NCBI RefSeq assembly: GCF_000429265.1
Contig: NZ_AUBN01000009.1
Coordinates: forward strand, 1-64,000
From: Actinomyces gerencseriae DSM 6844
GTDB taxonomy: Bacteria > Actinomycetota > Actinomycetes > Actinomycetales > Actinomycetaceae
Length of the DNA: 64,000 nucleotides
Direction: 5' to 3'
Shown: positions 55,451 to 63,871 of the stretch, one piece after another
Layout: each line of letters opens with the position of its first letter
How positions within the stretch are numbered: position 1 is the stretch's first letter
The notes under the pieces: generated by a model
What the model was told of the DNA's origin: nothing
Database searches by the model: none
What the model saw: only the letters and a program-made list of their open reading frames with translations
Made by a program: the position numbers and the translations under genes

Positions 55451-55862
55451 CGAGATCGGTCGAGTTCTGCACCGAGTTCGGTTCGCGCTGGGCCGAGTCT
55501 CTTGGCGTGGTGGCAGTTCTCGCGGGGCTTGCGGGAAGAGAGACGGTGTGTTCCGGCCTGCGGGAGTCGACTTCCGGCGGGGCGCATGAGGTGTTCCCGT
55601 GGTCCTCCCCGTGCTCTCGGTCTCGGTGGGGACGCGGCGGATCGCGGGGGCTCGGTGGGCGGCTTGGCCCGGAGCGCGGCAGCAGGGCGGTGCGTGCGAC
55701 CCGACTCGGGTGGGACGGGATCGGGATCGGTCGCGGGGCTGCCCCGGACCGCCTTCCCGCCCACGGCCTCCTGCTCGTGCCGCCGGAGCAGTCCCAGCGC
55801 GGGGCCGAACCGGTCTCGAGCCGGAACTGAACCGATCTCGGTGCGGAACTGAACCGATCTCG
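55451..55862. repeat. 412-bp segment bounded by inverted 22-bp repeat blocks
   Basis: The left end carries two units of a roughly 22-bp repeat beginning CGAGATCGGT (55451-55484). The right end carries nearly three inverted units (about 55808-55862). The outer 34 bp of the two ends match as inverted repeats at 30 positions. The interior (55485-55807) is GC-rich with no supported gene. A 29-bp piece of the right block (55834-55862) recurs at 8619-8647 with one mismatch. The layout suggests a small non-autonomous mobile element or a repeat-based regulatory structure. No target-site duplication was identified. Confidence 0.6.
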
Positions 55863-55946
55863 TGACGGGAGCAGGGGATCGGGGCTCGACGGTTGCGCGG
55901 CGACCGCTTCCGTCCCTTCAGTGCAGTAACCCCGCGGCCGTCAACG

Positions 55947-56668
55947 TCACCGTGCGGTGCTGCCCGAGCCCATTGCGGAGGGCGTCAGATGCGCTGCGAG
56001 TACTGGAGCGAGAGCGCGGAAGGCCTGACCGCGGTGGGAGATCGCGTTCTTCTCCGCCGGGCTCATCTGCGCCGTTGTGCGTCCGCCGCCGCCCGGTGCG
56101 TCCTCCTGCACGGGGACGAAGACGGGGTCGTATCCGAAGCCTCCCTCGCCTCGGGGCTCGGTCAGCAGACGCCCTTCCATGGAGCGCTCGATCTTCGCGA
56201 CTGTCGTGGGACGCTCCGGATCCCCGTTCACGTTCGGCTCGACCAGCACCGCGGCGCAGATGAAGCGCGCTGTACGGTGCGGATCAGCGACATCGCCGAT
56301 CTGGTCCAGCAGGAGGCGCAGGTTGGCCGCATCATCACCGTGACGGCCGGACCAGCGGGCGGAGAAGATACCGGGCGCACCGCCGAGCACGTCCACGCAC
56401 AGGCCCGAGTCATCCGCGACAGCAGGCAGGCCGGTGGCCCGCGACAGAGCGCGAGCCTTGAGCTCGGCGTTGGCCGTGAAGGTGAGCCCGTCCTCCACCG
56501 GGTCGGGCACTCCCAGTCGGGCGGTCGAGATGATCGACTCGGGATCCAGGCCGGGGGCGAGCGGAGCGAGGATCTCCCGCAGCTCGGCCAGCTTACCGGG
56601 ATTGCGGGTGGCCAGGACCAGCCTCGCCCCCTCGGGGGTGACCATGGCCGACGACGGCGCCCGCGTCC

Positions 56669-56672
<4 letters not shown>
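55947..56672 (-). CDS. rdgB: RdgB/HAM1 non-canonical purine NTP pyrophosphatase
   Basis: This 241-residue house-cleaning enzyme hydrolyses dITP/XTP to monophosphates. It has [52 protein letters not shown] and [16 protein letters not shown] 56672 overlaps the rph stop (GTGA), so it is translationally coupled; ATG 56645 would remove nine residues and is also plausible. The rph-rdgB order is conserved in many bacteria. Confidence 0.95.
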
Positions 56673-57475
<803 letters not shown>

Positions 57476-57723
57476 GAGGTCAGGTTACCCGCAGGGTCGG
57501 TGCGCGGGGCGTCCACCTGCCAGGCGAGGCCGGCTCGATCCGCGACCGGGACCGTGCCGGGGCGGAGCACGTGGGGTCGTACACGCGGCGGCGGGCGTGA
57601 TCGGGCGTGAGGAGTCTCAGTTGGTCACTGTAGGGTCACGAACGGGAACTCGGACTTGATTCCGCGAGATGCAGGGGTATACCTGAGATCACCCCATACT
57701 CCCTACAACTTAAGGATCCCGTC

Positions 57724-58458
57724 GTGCCGACCGTTCCCCAGATCGTCTCGCGTCGCCCGAGCAGCAGGTTGCTGCTCGCCGGCAGCTGGCTCATCACCCT
57801 CGTCATCGTCGTTCCAGTGCTCGCCGGATGCGGCGGGTCCCCCGCGCAGGGAGCGCCGCCGACGGCGACGGCCTCTACGACCCAGGTCCTGATCACGGTT
57901 CCGGACGTCATCGGCATGAAGGGCGACGTCGCAGCCGAGACCCTCAAGGAGGCGGGGCTCACCCAGAAGCCGAACTACACGGATGCCGATGGCGAGGAGT
58001 CCGTGATGAAGGCGAGCAACTGGTCCGTGACCGCTCAGGATCCGGCAGCGGGAGAACAGGTTCGGGCGGATCGGGCGATCACTCTCACGGTCAATCATGA
58101 TTCGGCGGACGCCGCTGCTTCTGCCTCGGCATCGGCCTCTGCTGCGGCCGCTGCGGAGGCATCGGCTTCCGCAGCGGCCGCTGCGGAGGCATCGGCTTCA
58201 GCCGCAGCCGCGGAGGCCGAGCCGCCCGAACCCGCCGTCCAGAAGGAGGAGCCGGCTCCGGTTGAGGAGCCGGCCCAAGAGCCGGCCCAGGCGCCCCGGC
58301 AATCCGGGCAGAACCCCGACTCGGAAGGGGCAGCCGGCGCGTACTACGCGAACTGCACGGAGGCGAAGGCCGCGGGCGCGGCTCCGCTGTACCGGGGCGA
58401 GCCCGGCTATCGCGAGAAGCTGGACCGTGACAAGGACGGGATCGCCTGCGAGAAATGA
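57724..58458 (+). CDS. Lipoprotein with PASTA and excalibur domains
   Basis: This 244-residue lipoprotein has a membrane-like signal to about residue 35 with lipobox VLAGC, one PASTA domain (about 55-125, VPDVIGMKGDVAAETLKEAG), a 60-residue Ala/Ser/Glu repeat linker with three copies of a SAAAAAEA-like unit, a Pro/Glu segment, and a C-terminal excalibur Ca-binding motif (YYANCTEAKAAGAAPLYRGE, DRDKDGIACEK). PASTA domains bind peptidoglycan stem or muropeptide; the excalibur motif binds calcium. It probably sits on the wall side of the membrane. GTG 57724 is the start. Confidence 0.88.
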   Translation: MPTVPQIVSRRPSSRLLLAGSWLITLVIVVPVLAGCGGSPAQGAPPTATASTTQVLITVPDVIGMKGDVAAETLKEAGLTQKPNYTDADGEESVMKASNWSVTAQDPAAGEQVRADRAITLTVNHDSADAAASASASASAAAAAEASASAAAAAEASASAAAAEAEPPEPAVQKEEPAPVEEPAQEPAQAPRQSGQNPDSEGAAGAYYANCTEAKAAGAAPLYRGEPGYREKLDRDKDGIACEK

Positions 58459-58516
58459 GCCATCCGACGGACCGCAGCTGCCGTGCTCGGCGCGTTGTCC
58501 GCGTCGAGCACGGCCG

Positions 58517-58598
58517 TGCGCAAGAAGGGACTCGAACCCTCACGCCCGAAGGCACCAGAACCTAAATCTGGAGCGTCTACCAATTCCGCCACTCGCGC
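58517..58598 (-). tRNA. tRNA-Leu(TAG)
   Basis: This is an 82-nt class II tRNA with acceptor GCGCGAG/CTTGCGC, anticodon stem CCAGA/TCTGG around loop TTTAGGT (anticodon TAG), a variable arm of GCCTTCGGGC type and a T-arm GAGGGTTCGAGTCCCTT. The discriminator is A. CCA is not encoded. Confidence 0.95.
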
Positions 58599-58753
58599 TA
58601 CGCGACTCACCCTACCGTCTCGGAGCCCGGGCATGGTCGAGAAGTCGGCCGACATAGCCGGTTGCCCCGACGCCGTTGCGGGCCAGTTGCGCCGTGCCGT
58701 CGGGGCGACCGCGATGGAGATCTCGTCGCCTCCTCAGGGAGCGGTGACGGAGT

Positions 58754-58799
58754 GAGCGGGACCGCCCGGCGCCAGGAGCGGCGCGAGGCGGTCCCGCTC
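58754..58799 (-). terminator. Hairpin terminator of the 57-residue gene
   Basis: GAGCGGGACCGCC (58754-58766) pairs perfectly over 13 bp with GGCGGTCCCGCTC (58787-58799), with a 20-nt loop. It lies 41 nt beyond the stop of the small minus-strand gene at 58840. A second alternative stem GGTCCCG/CGGGACC (58790-58796/58812-58818) shares its arm. There is no strong T-run. Confidence 0.6.
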
Positions 58800-58839
58800 G
58801 TTGCCGTGATCCGGGACCGGACTACGATTGTGACTCGTC

Positions 58840-59013
58840 TCAGGCGGCCGGCGCCAGTACCTCCTGTGCCGCCTGAACCCGTTCGAGGGCGCGTTCGAAG
58901 CGCGAGGGCGACACGGCGGCGCTCAACGAGCTCAACTCGGTACGAGCGGCCGTGAGCTCGCGTTCGGCATCCTCACGGCGGAGCCCGGTGGTATTGAAGT
59001 TCTTCTTCGTCAT
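58840..59013 (-). CDS. 57-residue small protein
   Basis: The protein starts MTKKNFNTTGLRREDAEREL and ends VQAAQEVLAPAA. It is charged and helical, without a signal or membrane span. The start ATG 59013 is preceded by GAGGAAGGAAAGCAG, a very good ribosome-binding site. Third positions are G/C-rich, as in core genes, and a 13-bp hairpin lies just downstream. These three signs support a real gene although it matches no family I recognise. It is likely cytoplasmic; the Arg/Glu/Ala helical pattern would suit a small partner or coiled-coil protein. Confidence 0.7.
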   Translation of the reverse strand: MTKKNFNTTGLRREDAERELTAARTELSSLSAAVSPSRFERALERVQAAQEVLAPAA

Positions 59014-59358
59014 CTGCTTTCCTTCCTCTCCTTCTCCTCATGGCCCCTGCGCGGGCCCTTCATCGCCGGGCGGAGTGCAGGTGGATCCTGCGACCCGGTG
59101 GCTGCCGATGGGGCGCCCGTCGTACGAGTGAGACGACGGAGCGCCCGGTTGGTCGGAGAACCGCGGAGAAGTACTGCGGCTCCCGCGAGGGCGCAAGAAC
59201 GAAACCTCTGAACAACGGAGCGTATTTCCGCATAGCTCACAACCGGGTGGCGTGCCCAACGACCCAACGCATGCGCGATGCTCTGCATTCGCCCGTTCGG
59301 AGGAATACAGAATTATCAGGCGTCTCCCGCGACTGGTTCGCGGCCCGTCCGTGCGTGG
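59014..59358 (+). other. 345-bp gap between the small gene and tRNA-Lys
   Basis: This should carry the promoter of the minus-strand small gene. Open frames give no known protein. An A/T-richer stretch at about 59190-59330 is the likeliest promoter area. Nothing else is identifiable. Confidence 0.4.
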
Positions 59359-59432
59359 TACCCCCTCAGGGACTCGAACCCTGGACACCCTGATTAAGAG
59401 TCAGGTGCTCTAACCAACTGAGCTAAGGGGGA
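59359..59432 (-). tRNA. tRNA-Lys(CTT), copy 1
   Basis: This is a 74-nt cloverleaf with D-arm TAGCTCAGTTGGTTAGAGCA, anticodon stem CCTGA/TCAGG around CTCTTAA (anticodon CTT) and T-arm CCAGGGTTCGAGTCCCTG. The acceptor TCCCCCT pairs with AGGGGGT; the outermost pair is T-T, a mismatch. It is nearly identical to the copy at 59480-59553. Confidence 0.93.
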
Positions 59433-59479
59433 ATGGTCTGAATTGTCGCCGCTGAGCCCGGAAGCGGAGTCCGCGACGG

Positions 59480-59553
59480 TACCCCCTCAGGGACTCGAAC
59501 CCTGGACACCCTGATTAAGAGTCAGGTGCTCTAACCAACTGAGCTAAGGAGGC
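59480..59553 (-). tRNA. tRNA-Lys(CTT), copy 2
   Basis: The body is identical to the copy 47 nt away, including the CTT anticodon and T-arm. It differs only in the first acceptor strand, GCCTCCT, which restores a G-T outer pair but puts a T opposite G at position 4. A recent tandem duplication is the simplest explanation. Confidence 0.93.
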
Positions 59554-59682
59554 GCTGCGCCCGGTCGTACGTGCCCGGCGACGGAGGATGAGTTTACTTC
59601 CCGACGGTGGAGGTGTCCAATCCGGAAGGCGCGAAATCTCCTCATTGTGCGGGAAGTCTCAGGAGACTGTGCGTTGCGCGTT

Positions 59683-60720
59683 CTATTGGAGTTCGGTGGC
59701 GAGGCGGTCCGTGGCGGTGATGAGCGAGGAGAGGGTCTCCGGCTCGGTGAAGGAGTGCCCCGAGGCCGGCGAGATGCGCAGCTCGGCCTCCGGCCAGGCG
59801 CGGTGCAGGGCCCAGGCCGTTCCCATGGGGCAGCACATGTCGTAGCGACCCTGGACGATGACGCCGGGGATGCCGTGCTCGGCGAGTATCCGGGCGCCGT
59901 TGAGGAGCTGACCGTCCTCCATCCACCCGCGGTGGGCGAAGAAGTGGTTCTCGATGCGGGCGAAGGCGACGGCGAAAGCCGGGTCCTGGGCCTCGTCGAT
60001 GTGGGCCTGGTCGCGCAGGAGCGTGGAGGTCGCGGCCTCCCAGGTCGTCCAGGCGATGCCCGCCGGACCGTGAACGGCGGGGTCGGGATCCGCCAGCAGC
60101 TCGCGGTAGCGCTCGATGTAGCCCCCCGGGCCCACGCCCCGGCCCGCCGCGGCGACGTAGTGCTCCCACTCGTCGGGCCAGACCATGTCGGCCCCGCCGG
60201 CCTCGTAGTACCAGTCGAGCTCGCGTCTGCGCAGGGTGAAGACGCCGCGCAGCACCAGAGCGAGGACCCGCTGCGGGTGGCTCTGGGCGTAGGCGAGTCC
60301 CAAGGTGGATCCCCACGACCCGCCGAAGACGAGCCAGCGCTCCACGCCCAGGTGCTCGCGCAGTGCCTCCATATCCGCGACCAGGTGCCAGGTGGTGTTC
60401 ATCGACAGATCCGCCCGCGGCTCCCAGGCGTGGGGCAGGGAGCGTCCGCACCCGCGCTGGTCGAACAGAACAATGCGGTAGCGCTCGGGGTCGAAGACCC
60501 GGCGATGGTCCGCCGAGCAGCCTCCGCCCGGCCCCCCGTGGACGAATACCGCCGGGATTCCCTCCGGGTTGCCGCACGTCTCCCAGTACACCATCTGGCC
60601 GTCACCGACATCGAGCAGACCTGAGGCCGTCGGCTCGATCGGCGGGTGGAGTCCCCGCCGCGTCGGCTCGGGCTCGGGTCGGGCGGTCGGCGTCGTGGAG
60701 GAATCGGGAGAGGCGCTCAT
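59683..60720 (-). CDS. pip: Proline iminopeptidase
   Basis: This 345-residue alpha/beta hydrolase of family S33 removes N-terminal proline. The motifs are HGGPGGGCSADHRRVF (oxyanion), VLFDQRGCGRSLPH, the nucleophile GGSWGSTLGLAYAQ, RIENHFFAHRG, GRYDMCCPMGTAW (acid) and SGHSFTEP (His). It has a 30-residue Pro/Thr-rich N-terminus. The start ATG 60720 is the first in frame. It is divergent from the ATP-grasp gene with 159 bp between. Confidence 0.94.
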   Translation of the reverse strand: MSASPDSSTTPTARPEPEPTRRGLHPPIEPTASGLLDVGDGQMVYWETCGNPEGIPAVFVHGGPGGGCSADHRRVFDPERYRIVLFDQRGCGRSLPHAWEPRADLSMNTTWHLVADMEALREHLGVERWLVFGGSWGSTLGLAYAQSHPQRVLALVLRGVFTLRRRELDWYYEAGGADMVWPDEWEHYVAAAGRGVGPGGYIERYRELLADPDPAVHGPAGIAWTTWEAATSTLLRDQAHIDEAQDPAFAVAFARIENHFFAHRGWMEDGQLLNGARILAEHGIPGVIVQGRYDMCCPMGTAWALHRAWPEAELRISPASGHSFTEPETLSSLITATDRLATELQ

Positions 60721-60879
60721 GGGCGCATTGTGGCACCGGGTGGCGCGGCCTTCGGACAGGAGCCGGCCAAGGGCCTGTCAAGGGTGCGGCTCCGGGGCGG
60801 TTCCGGCTCTGCCCCGCCTCGACCGGCCTCACAGCGTGGTCATCTGCGCCGGTGGGATCGGTCGCGGTACGGTGGGGCC

Positions 60880-61800
60880 GTGACCAGCCCCATTGTGACG
60901 CTCGCAACCTGCGCCGACTACTCCACGCTCGACGACGACGACCAGGGGCTGCCCGACGCCCTGCGGGAGCGGGGCATCGAGCCTCGGGTGGCCGTGTGGA
61001 ACGACCCGTCGGTCAACTGGGAGGATGCCGGCGTCGTCGTCCTGCGCTCAGTGCGCGACTACGCCAAGAAGCGCAACTACGCCGACTTCCTGTCCTGGTC
61101 CCGGTCGATGCCGCGCGTGGCCAACCATCCCGACGTCGTGGAGTGGAACTCCGACAAGCACTACCTCTCCCGCCTGGTCGAGCTCGGGGTCCCCATGATC
61201 CCGACCACCTGGCTCGAGCCCAGCTCCGGCTACTCCAAGCACCAGGTCCACACGCGCTTCCCGGCGTACGGCGACTTCGTCGTCAAGCCCGCCGTCTCCT
61301 CCGGGGGTCGCGGGACCGGCCGCTACACCGCCATGGACGCCCGGTCGCGCGCCGACGCGATCAATGACACCATGCATCACCTCGGACGGGGCAGGTCGGT
61401 CATGGTGCAGCGCTACCTGGAGGAGGTTGACCGCAGGGGCGAGCTGTCCCTGGTTTATTTCAATGGCGTCCTGTCCCACGCGGTGGAGAAGGCGCCCATG
61501 CTCCACCCCTCCTTCCGCTCCGTGGATGAGGTTCATGAGGAGATCGTCACGGCCCGTGAACCCAGTGAGCAGGAATGGCTGTGGGGAGAGAGGGTTCGCA
61601 AGGCCATCCACGCTCTGATCAAGGAGCGCTCGGGCCGGGATATCCAGCTCCTGTTCAACCGGGTCGACGTCGTCGCCGACGGGCGGGGCGGCTTCTACCT
61701 CATGGAGGTCTCCCTCATCGACGCGGGCCTCTACCTCGGCTCGACGCCGGACGCCCTGGACAACTTCGCCGACGCCATCGCTCAGCGCGTCTTCTGGTGA
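60880..61800 (+). CDS. ATP-grasp domain enzyme
   Basis: This 306-residue protein has the ATP-grasp layout. VTLATCADYSTLDDDDQGL leads the first domain. DFVVKPAVSSGGRGTGRYT is the glycine-rich ATP loop, VMVQRYLEEVDRRGELSLVYFNG follows, and LLFNRVDVVADGRGGFYLME carries metal ligands. It resembles the RimK/glutathione synthetase group that ligates acyl groups to amines, but the substrate is unknown. GTG 60880 is preferred; the frame upstream is open but without similarity. Confidence 0.85.
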   Translation: MTSPIVTLATCADYSTLDDDDQGLPDALRERGIEPRVAVWNDPSVNWEDAGVVVLRSVRDYAKKRNYADFLSWSRSMPRVANHPDVVEWNSDKHYLSRLVELGVPMIPTTWLEPSSGYSKHQVHTRFPAYGDFVVKPAVSSGGRGTGRYTAMDARSRADAINDTMHHLGRGRSVMVQRYLEEVDRRGELSLVYFNGVLSHAVEKAPMLHPSFRSVDEVHEEIVTAREPSEQEWLWGERVRKAIHALIKERSGRDIQLLFNRVDVVADGRGGFYLMEVSLIDAGLYLGSTPDALDNFADAIAQRVFW

Positions 61801-61943
61801 GCCGCTCGGTGCGGGGGGGCGTCCGACTCGCGGGTCCGGCGATGCGACGGCCCGGCTGGAGCTCCTGGGCCCCGGCCCGAACCGAGTATCCTCCTGACGG
61901 GTCGCCGCCCCGGGCGACCGGTGGTCGACGACGGGAGGCAGCC

Positions 61944-62327
61944 GTGCGCACACTGCTCAATATCATCTGGGTGATCTTCGGCGGGTTCTGGCTCTGGCTG
62001 GAGTACATGTTCTTCGGCATCATCGCCTGCGTCCTCATCGTGACGATCCCGGCGGGGATCGCCTCCTTCCGCATCGCCGGCTATGCCCTGTGGCCCTTCG
62101 GGCGCACCGTCGTCGCCAGGCCTGACGCCGGCGCCATGAGCGGACTCGGCAACCTCATCTGGTTCCTCGTCGCCGGCGTCTGGTTGGCGATCGGCCATCT
62201 GACGACGGCCGTCGCTCAGGCCGTCACCATCGTCGGGATTCCTCTGGCGATCGCCAACGTCAAGATGATCCCCGTGACCTGCTTCCCGTTCGGCAAGGAG
62301 ATCGCGCCCGGCGGCGACTTCGTCTGA
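61944..62327 (+). CDS. YccF-domain membrane protein
   Basis: This 127-residue protein has two YccF units, LLNIIWVIFGGFWLWLEYM with IPAGIASFRIAGYALWPFG and LGNLIWFLVAGVWLAIGHL with VGIPLAIANVKMIPVTCFPF. Each unit has a hydrophobic hairpin followed by a P-x-G/A segment. YccF proteins are of unknown function. GTG 61944 has GGGAGGCA upstream. It follows the ATP-grasp gene by 143 nt. Confidence 0.9.
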   Translation: MRTLLNIIWVIFGGFWLWLEYMFFGIIACVLIVTIPAGIASFRIAGYALWPFGRTVVARPDAGAMSGLGNLIWFLVAGVWLAIGHLTTAVAQAVTIVGIPLAIANVKMIPVTCFPFGKEIAPGGDFV

Positions 62328-62831
62328 CGCTCTCCGAGGCGTGCGGCGCGGGAGAGGAGCGTCGCCCGCGGTGAGAGCCTCGGGCGCGGATCACCGTCTC
62401 ATGCGGCACGCCCGCGTCGTCGAGCGCTCCGCTCGCCGGGATCGCGCCCCGCGGGCGCCTCCCGCTCCTCTTGCTCGGGTCATCGACTCCGCTCGCCCGC
62501 GCGCATCGGGCGGGATCCGTCCTCGGGCCGAGATGCGCCCCCGCCGGATCCGGTGCGGGGCGTGACGGGCCGCGACGAGGCCCGCCGTCATCCACAAGGG
62601 CCGGGCGCTGCGCGGAGTCGAAGGTGATGAGCGCGCAGGACGCCCCCGAGGTCGCCACAGCGCTGGTCGCCAGAGCCGCCAGCCCGTCGTCGTCGGGGCG
62701 GGCGATTCCGAACCGGGGGAGGGGCTCGCAGGATCCGGGGAGGCGGCCGGTGAGGTGGAGCCATCAGGAGTGCCGGCCGCGTGCGGAAGGCTATATCGAT
62801 CGGCCGTGCGGGCTTCGATTAGCGTGTCGCC
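62328..62831 (+). other. 504-bp gap before mmuM
   Basis: GC-rich sequence with no supported gene. Frames on both strands give Arg/Pro/Ala-rich products without motifs. No clear riboswitch fold (for example SAM or S-adenosylhomocysteine) was recognised upstream of mmuM. Confidence 0.4.
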
Positions 62832-63809
62832 ATGCGAACCCATCCGGCTTCCCCGGTCCCGCTCGGGTCGCCGCTCCACCGGCCCGGCCTGCCCGAGCTG
62901 ATGGAGCGCGGCCCCGTGGTCCTGGACGGCGCCATGGGCACTGAGCTCGACGCCAGGGGGGTCGACACGGCGCATGAGCTGTGGTCCGCCCGTGCCCTGA
63001 CCGAGGCTCCCGAGACCGTCACCGCCATCCACGCGGACTACCTCGATGCCGGTGCTCGCGTCATCTGCGCGAACTCGTATCAGGCCACCCTTCCCGCTCT
63101 CGCACGAACCGGGCTCGCCGAGGAGGAGGCCCGTGCCGTTATCGCCGCCTCCGCGCGACTGGCCCTCGACGCCCGCGACCGGCACGTGGGTCCGCGCCCT
63201 CGGGACGCCGTTCTGGTAGCGGGAAGCATCGGCCCCTACGGCGCGTACCTGGCGGATGGGTCGGAGTACACCGGTGCCTACACCACCGGTGCGGACGACT
63301 TCGAGGAGGTCCATCTCCCGCGCCTCGGGATCCTGGCGGAGGAGGGGCTGCGGCTCTTCGCGATCGAGACCCAGCCGCACTTGGGAGAGACCCGCTGGCT
63401 CGTCGAGCGGCTTCGGCGCATCGCCATCGATGCCGAGTGCTGGGTGTCGTTCCAGGTCCGCCCCGACGGCGCGCAGCTGGCCGACGGAACTCCGCTCACC
63501 GAGGCCGCCGCCTGGGCGGATACCGAGGACGCCATCGTCGCCGTCGGTGTGAACTGCGTGGCTCCTGCGGTCGTGGACCGCGCCCTGCCCATGCTGCGCG
63601 CGGTGACGGGCAAACCCCTCGTCGCCTATCCCAACTCCGGGGACGCCTACGATCCGATCACCAAGACCTGGTGCAGAGCTCGCGGGAGGGAGCGGTTCGC
63701 GGACGCGGTCCCCGCGTGGCTGGATGCCGGCGTGCGGCTCATCGGCGGTTGCTGCGGCACCGCCCCGATGGATACGGCCGCGCTGCACAGCCTCGTCACT
63801 CGTCGGTGA
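62832..63809 (+). CDS. mmuM: Homocysteine S-methyltransferase
   Basis: This 325-residue enzyme transfers a methyl group from S-methylmethionine or SAM to homocysteine. It has VVLDGAMGTELDARGVD, ICANSYQATLPAL, AGSIGPYGAYLADGSEYTG, FAIETQPHLGE and VAVGVNCVAP. The zinc Cys residues are in NCVAP and the C-terminal GGCCGTAPMDTAAL. The BHMT-type Cys set is intact, so it should be active. It is a single gene, and the PadR regulator follows it by 62 nt. Confidence 0.93.
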   Translation: MRTHPASPVPLGSPLHRPGLPELMERGPVVLDGAMGTELDARGVDTAHELWSARALTEAPETVTAIHADYLDAGARVICANSYQATLPALARTGLAEEEARAVIAASARLALDARDRHVGPRPRDAVLVAGSIGPYGAYLADGSEYTGAYTTGADDFEEVHLPRLGILAEEGLRLFAIETQPHLGETRWLVERLRRIAIDAECWVSFQVRPDGAQLADGTPLTEAAAWADTEDAIVAVGVNCVAPAVVDRALPMLRAVTGKPLVAYPNSGDAYDPITKTWCRARGRERFADAVPAWLDAGVRLIGGCCGTAPMDTAALHSLVTRR

Positions 63810-63824
63810 GGACGGGACTTCCGC

Positions 63825-63842
63825 TACTCCGGCACTGGAGTA
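63825..63842. promoter_or_regulatory. PadR-type operator candidate 1
   Basis: TACTCC(N6)GGAGTA: perfect arms of 6 bp with the outer pattern TACT-N10-AGTA. Its centre is 23 bp upstream of the centre of the palindrome at 63846-63867. Like that palindrome, it lies just before the PadR-like start codon. Confidence 0.6.
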
Positions 63843-63845
63843 TTG

Positions 63846-63867
63846 GTTACTCTAGCGCTAGAGTAAC
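63846..63867. promoter_or_regulatory. PadR-type operator candidate 2
   Basis: This is a perfect 22-bp palindrome with arms GTTACTCTAGC/GCTAGAGTAAC, containing TACT-N10-AGTA. It ends 4 nt before the ATG of the PadR-like gene at 63872, so binding would block transcription or translation start. It is most likely an autoregulatory site. Confidence 0.75.
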
Positions 63868-63871
63868 GGAC

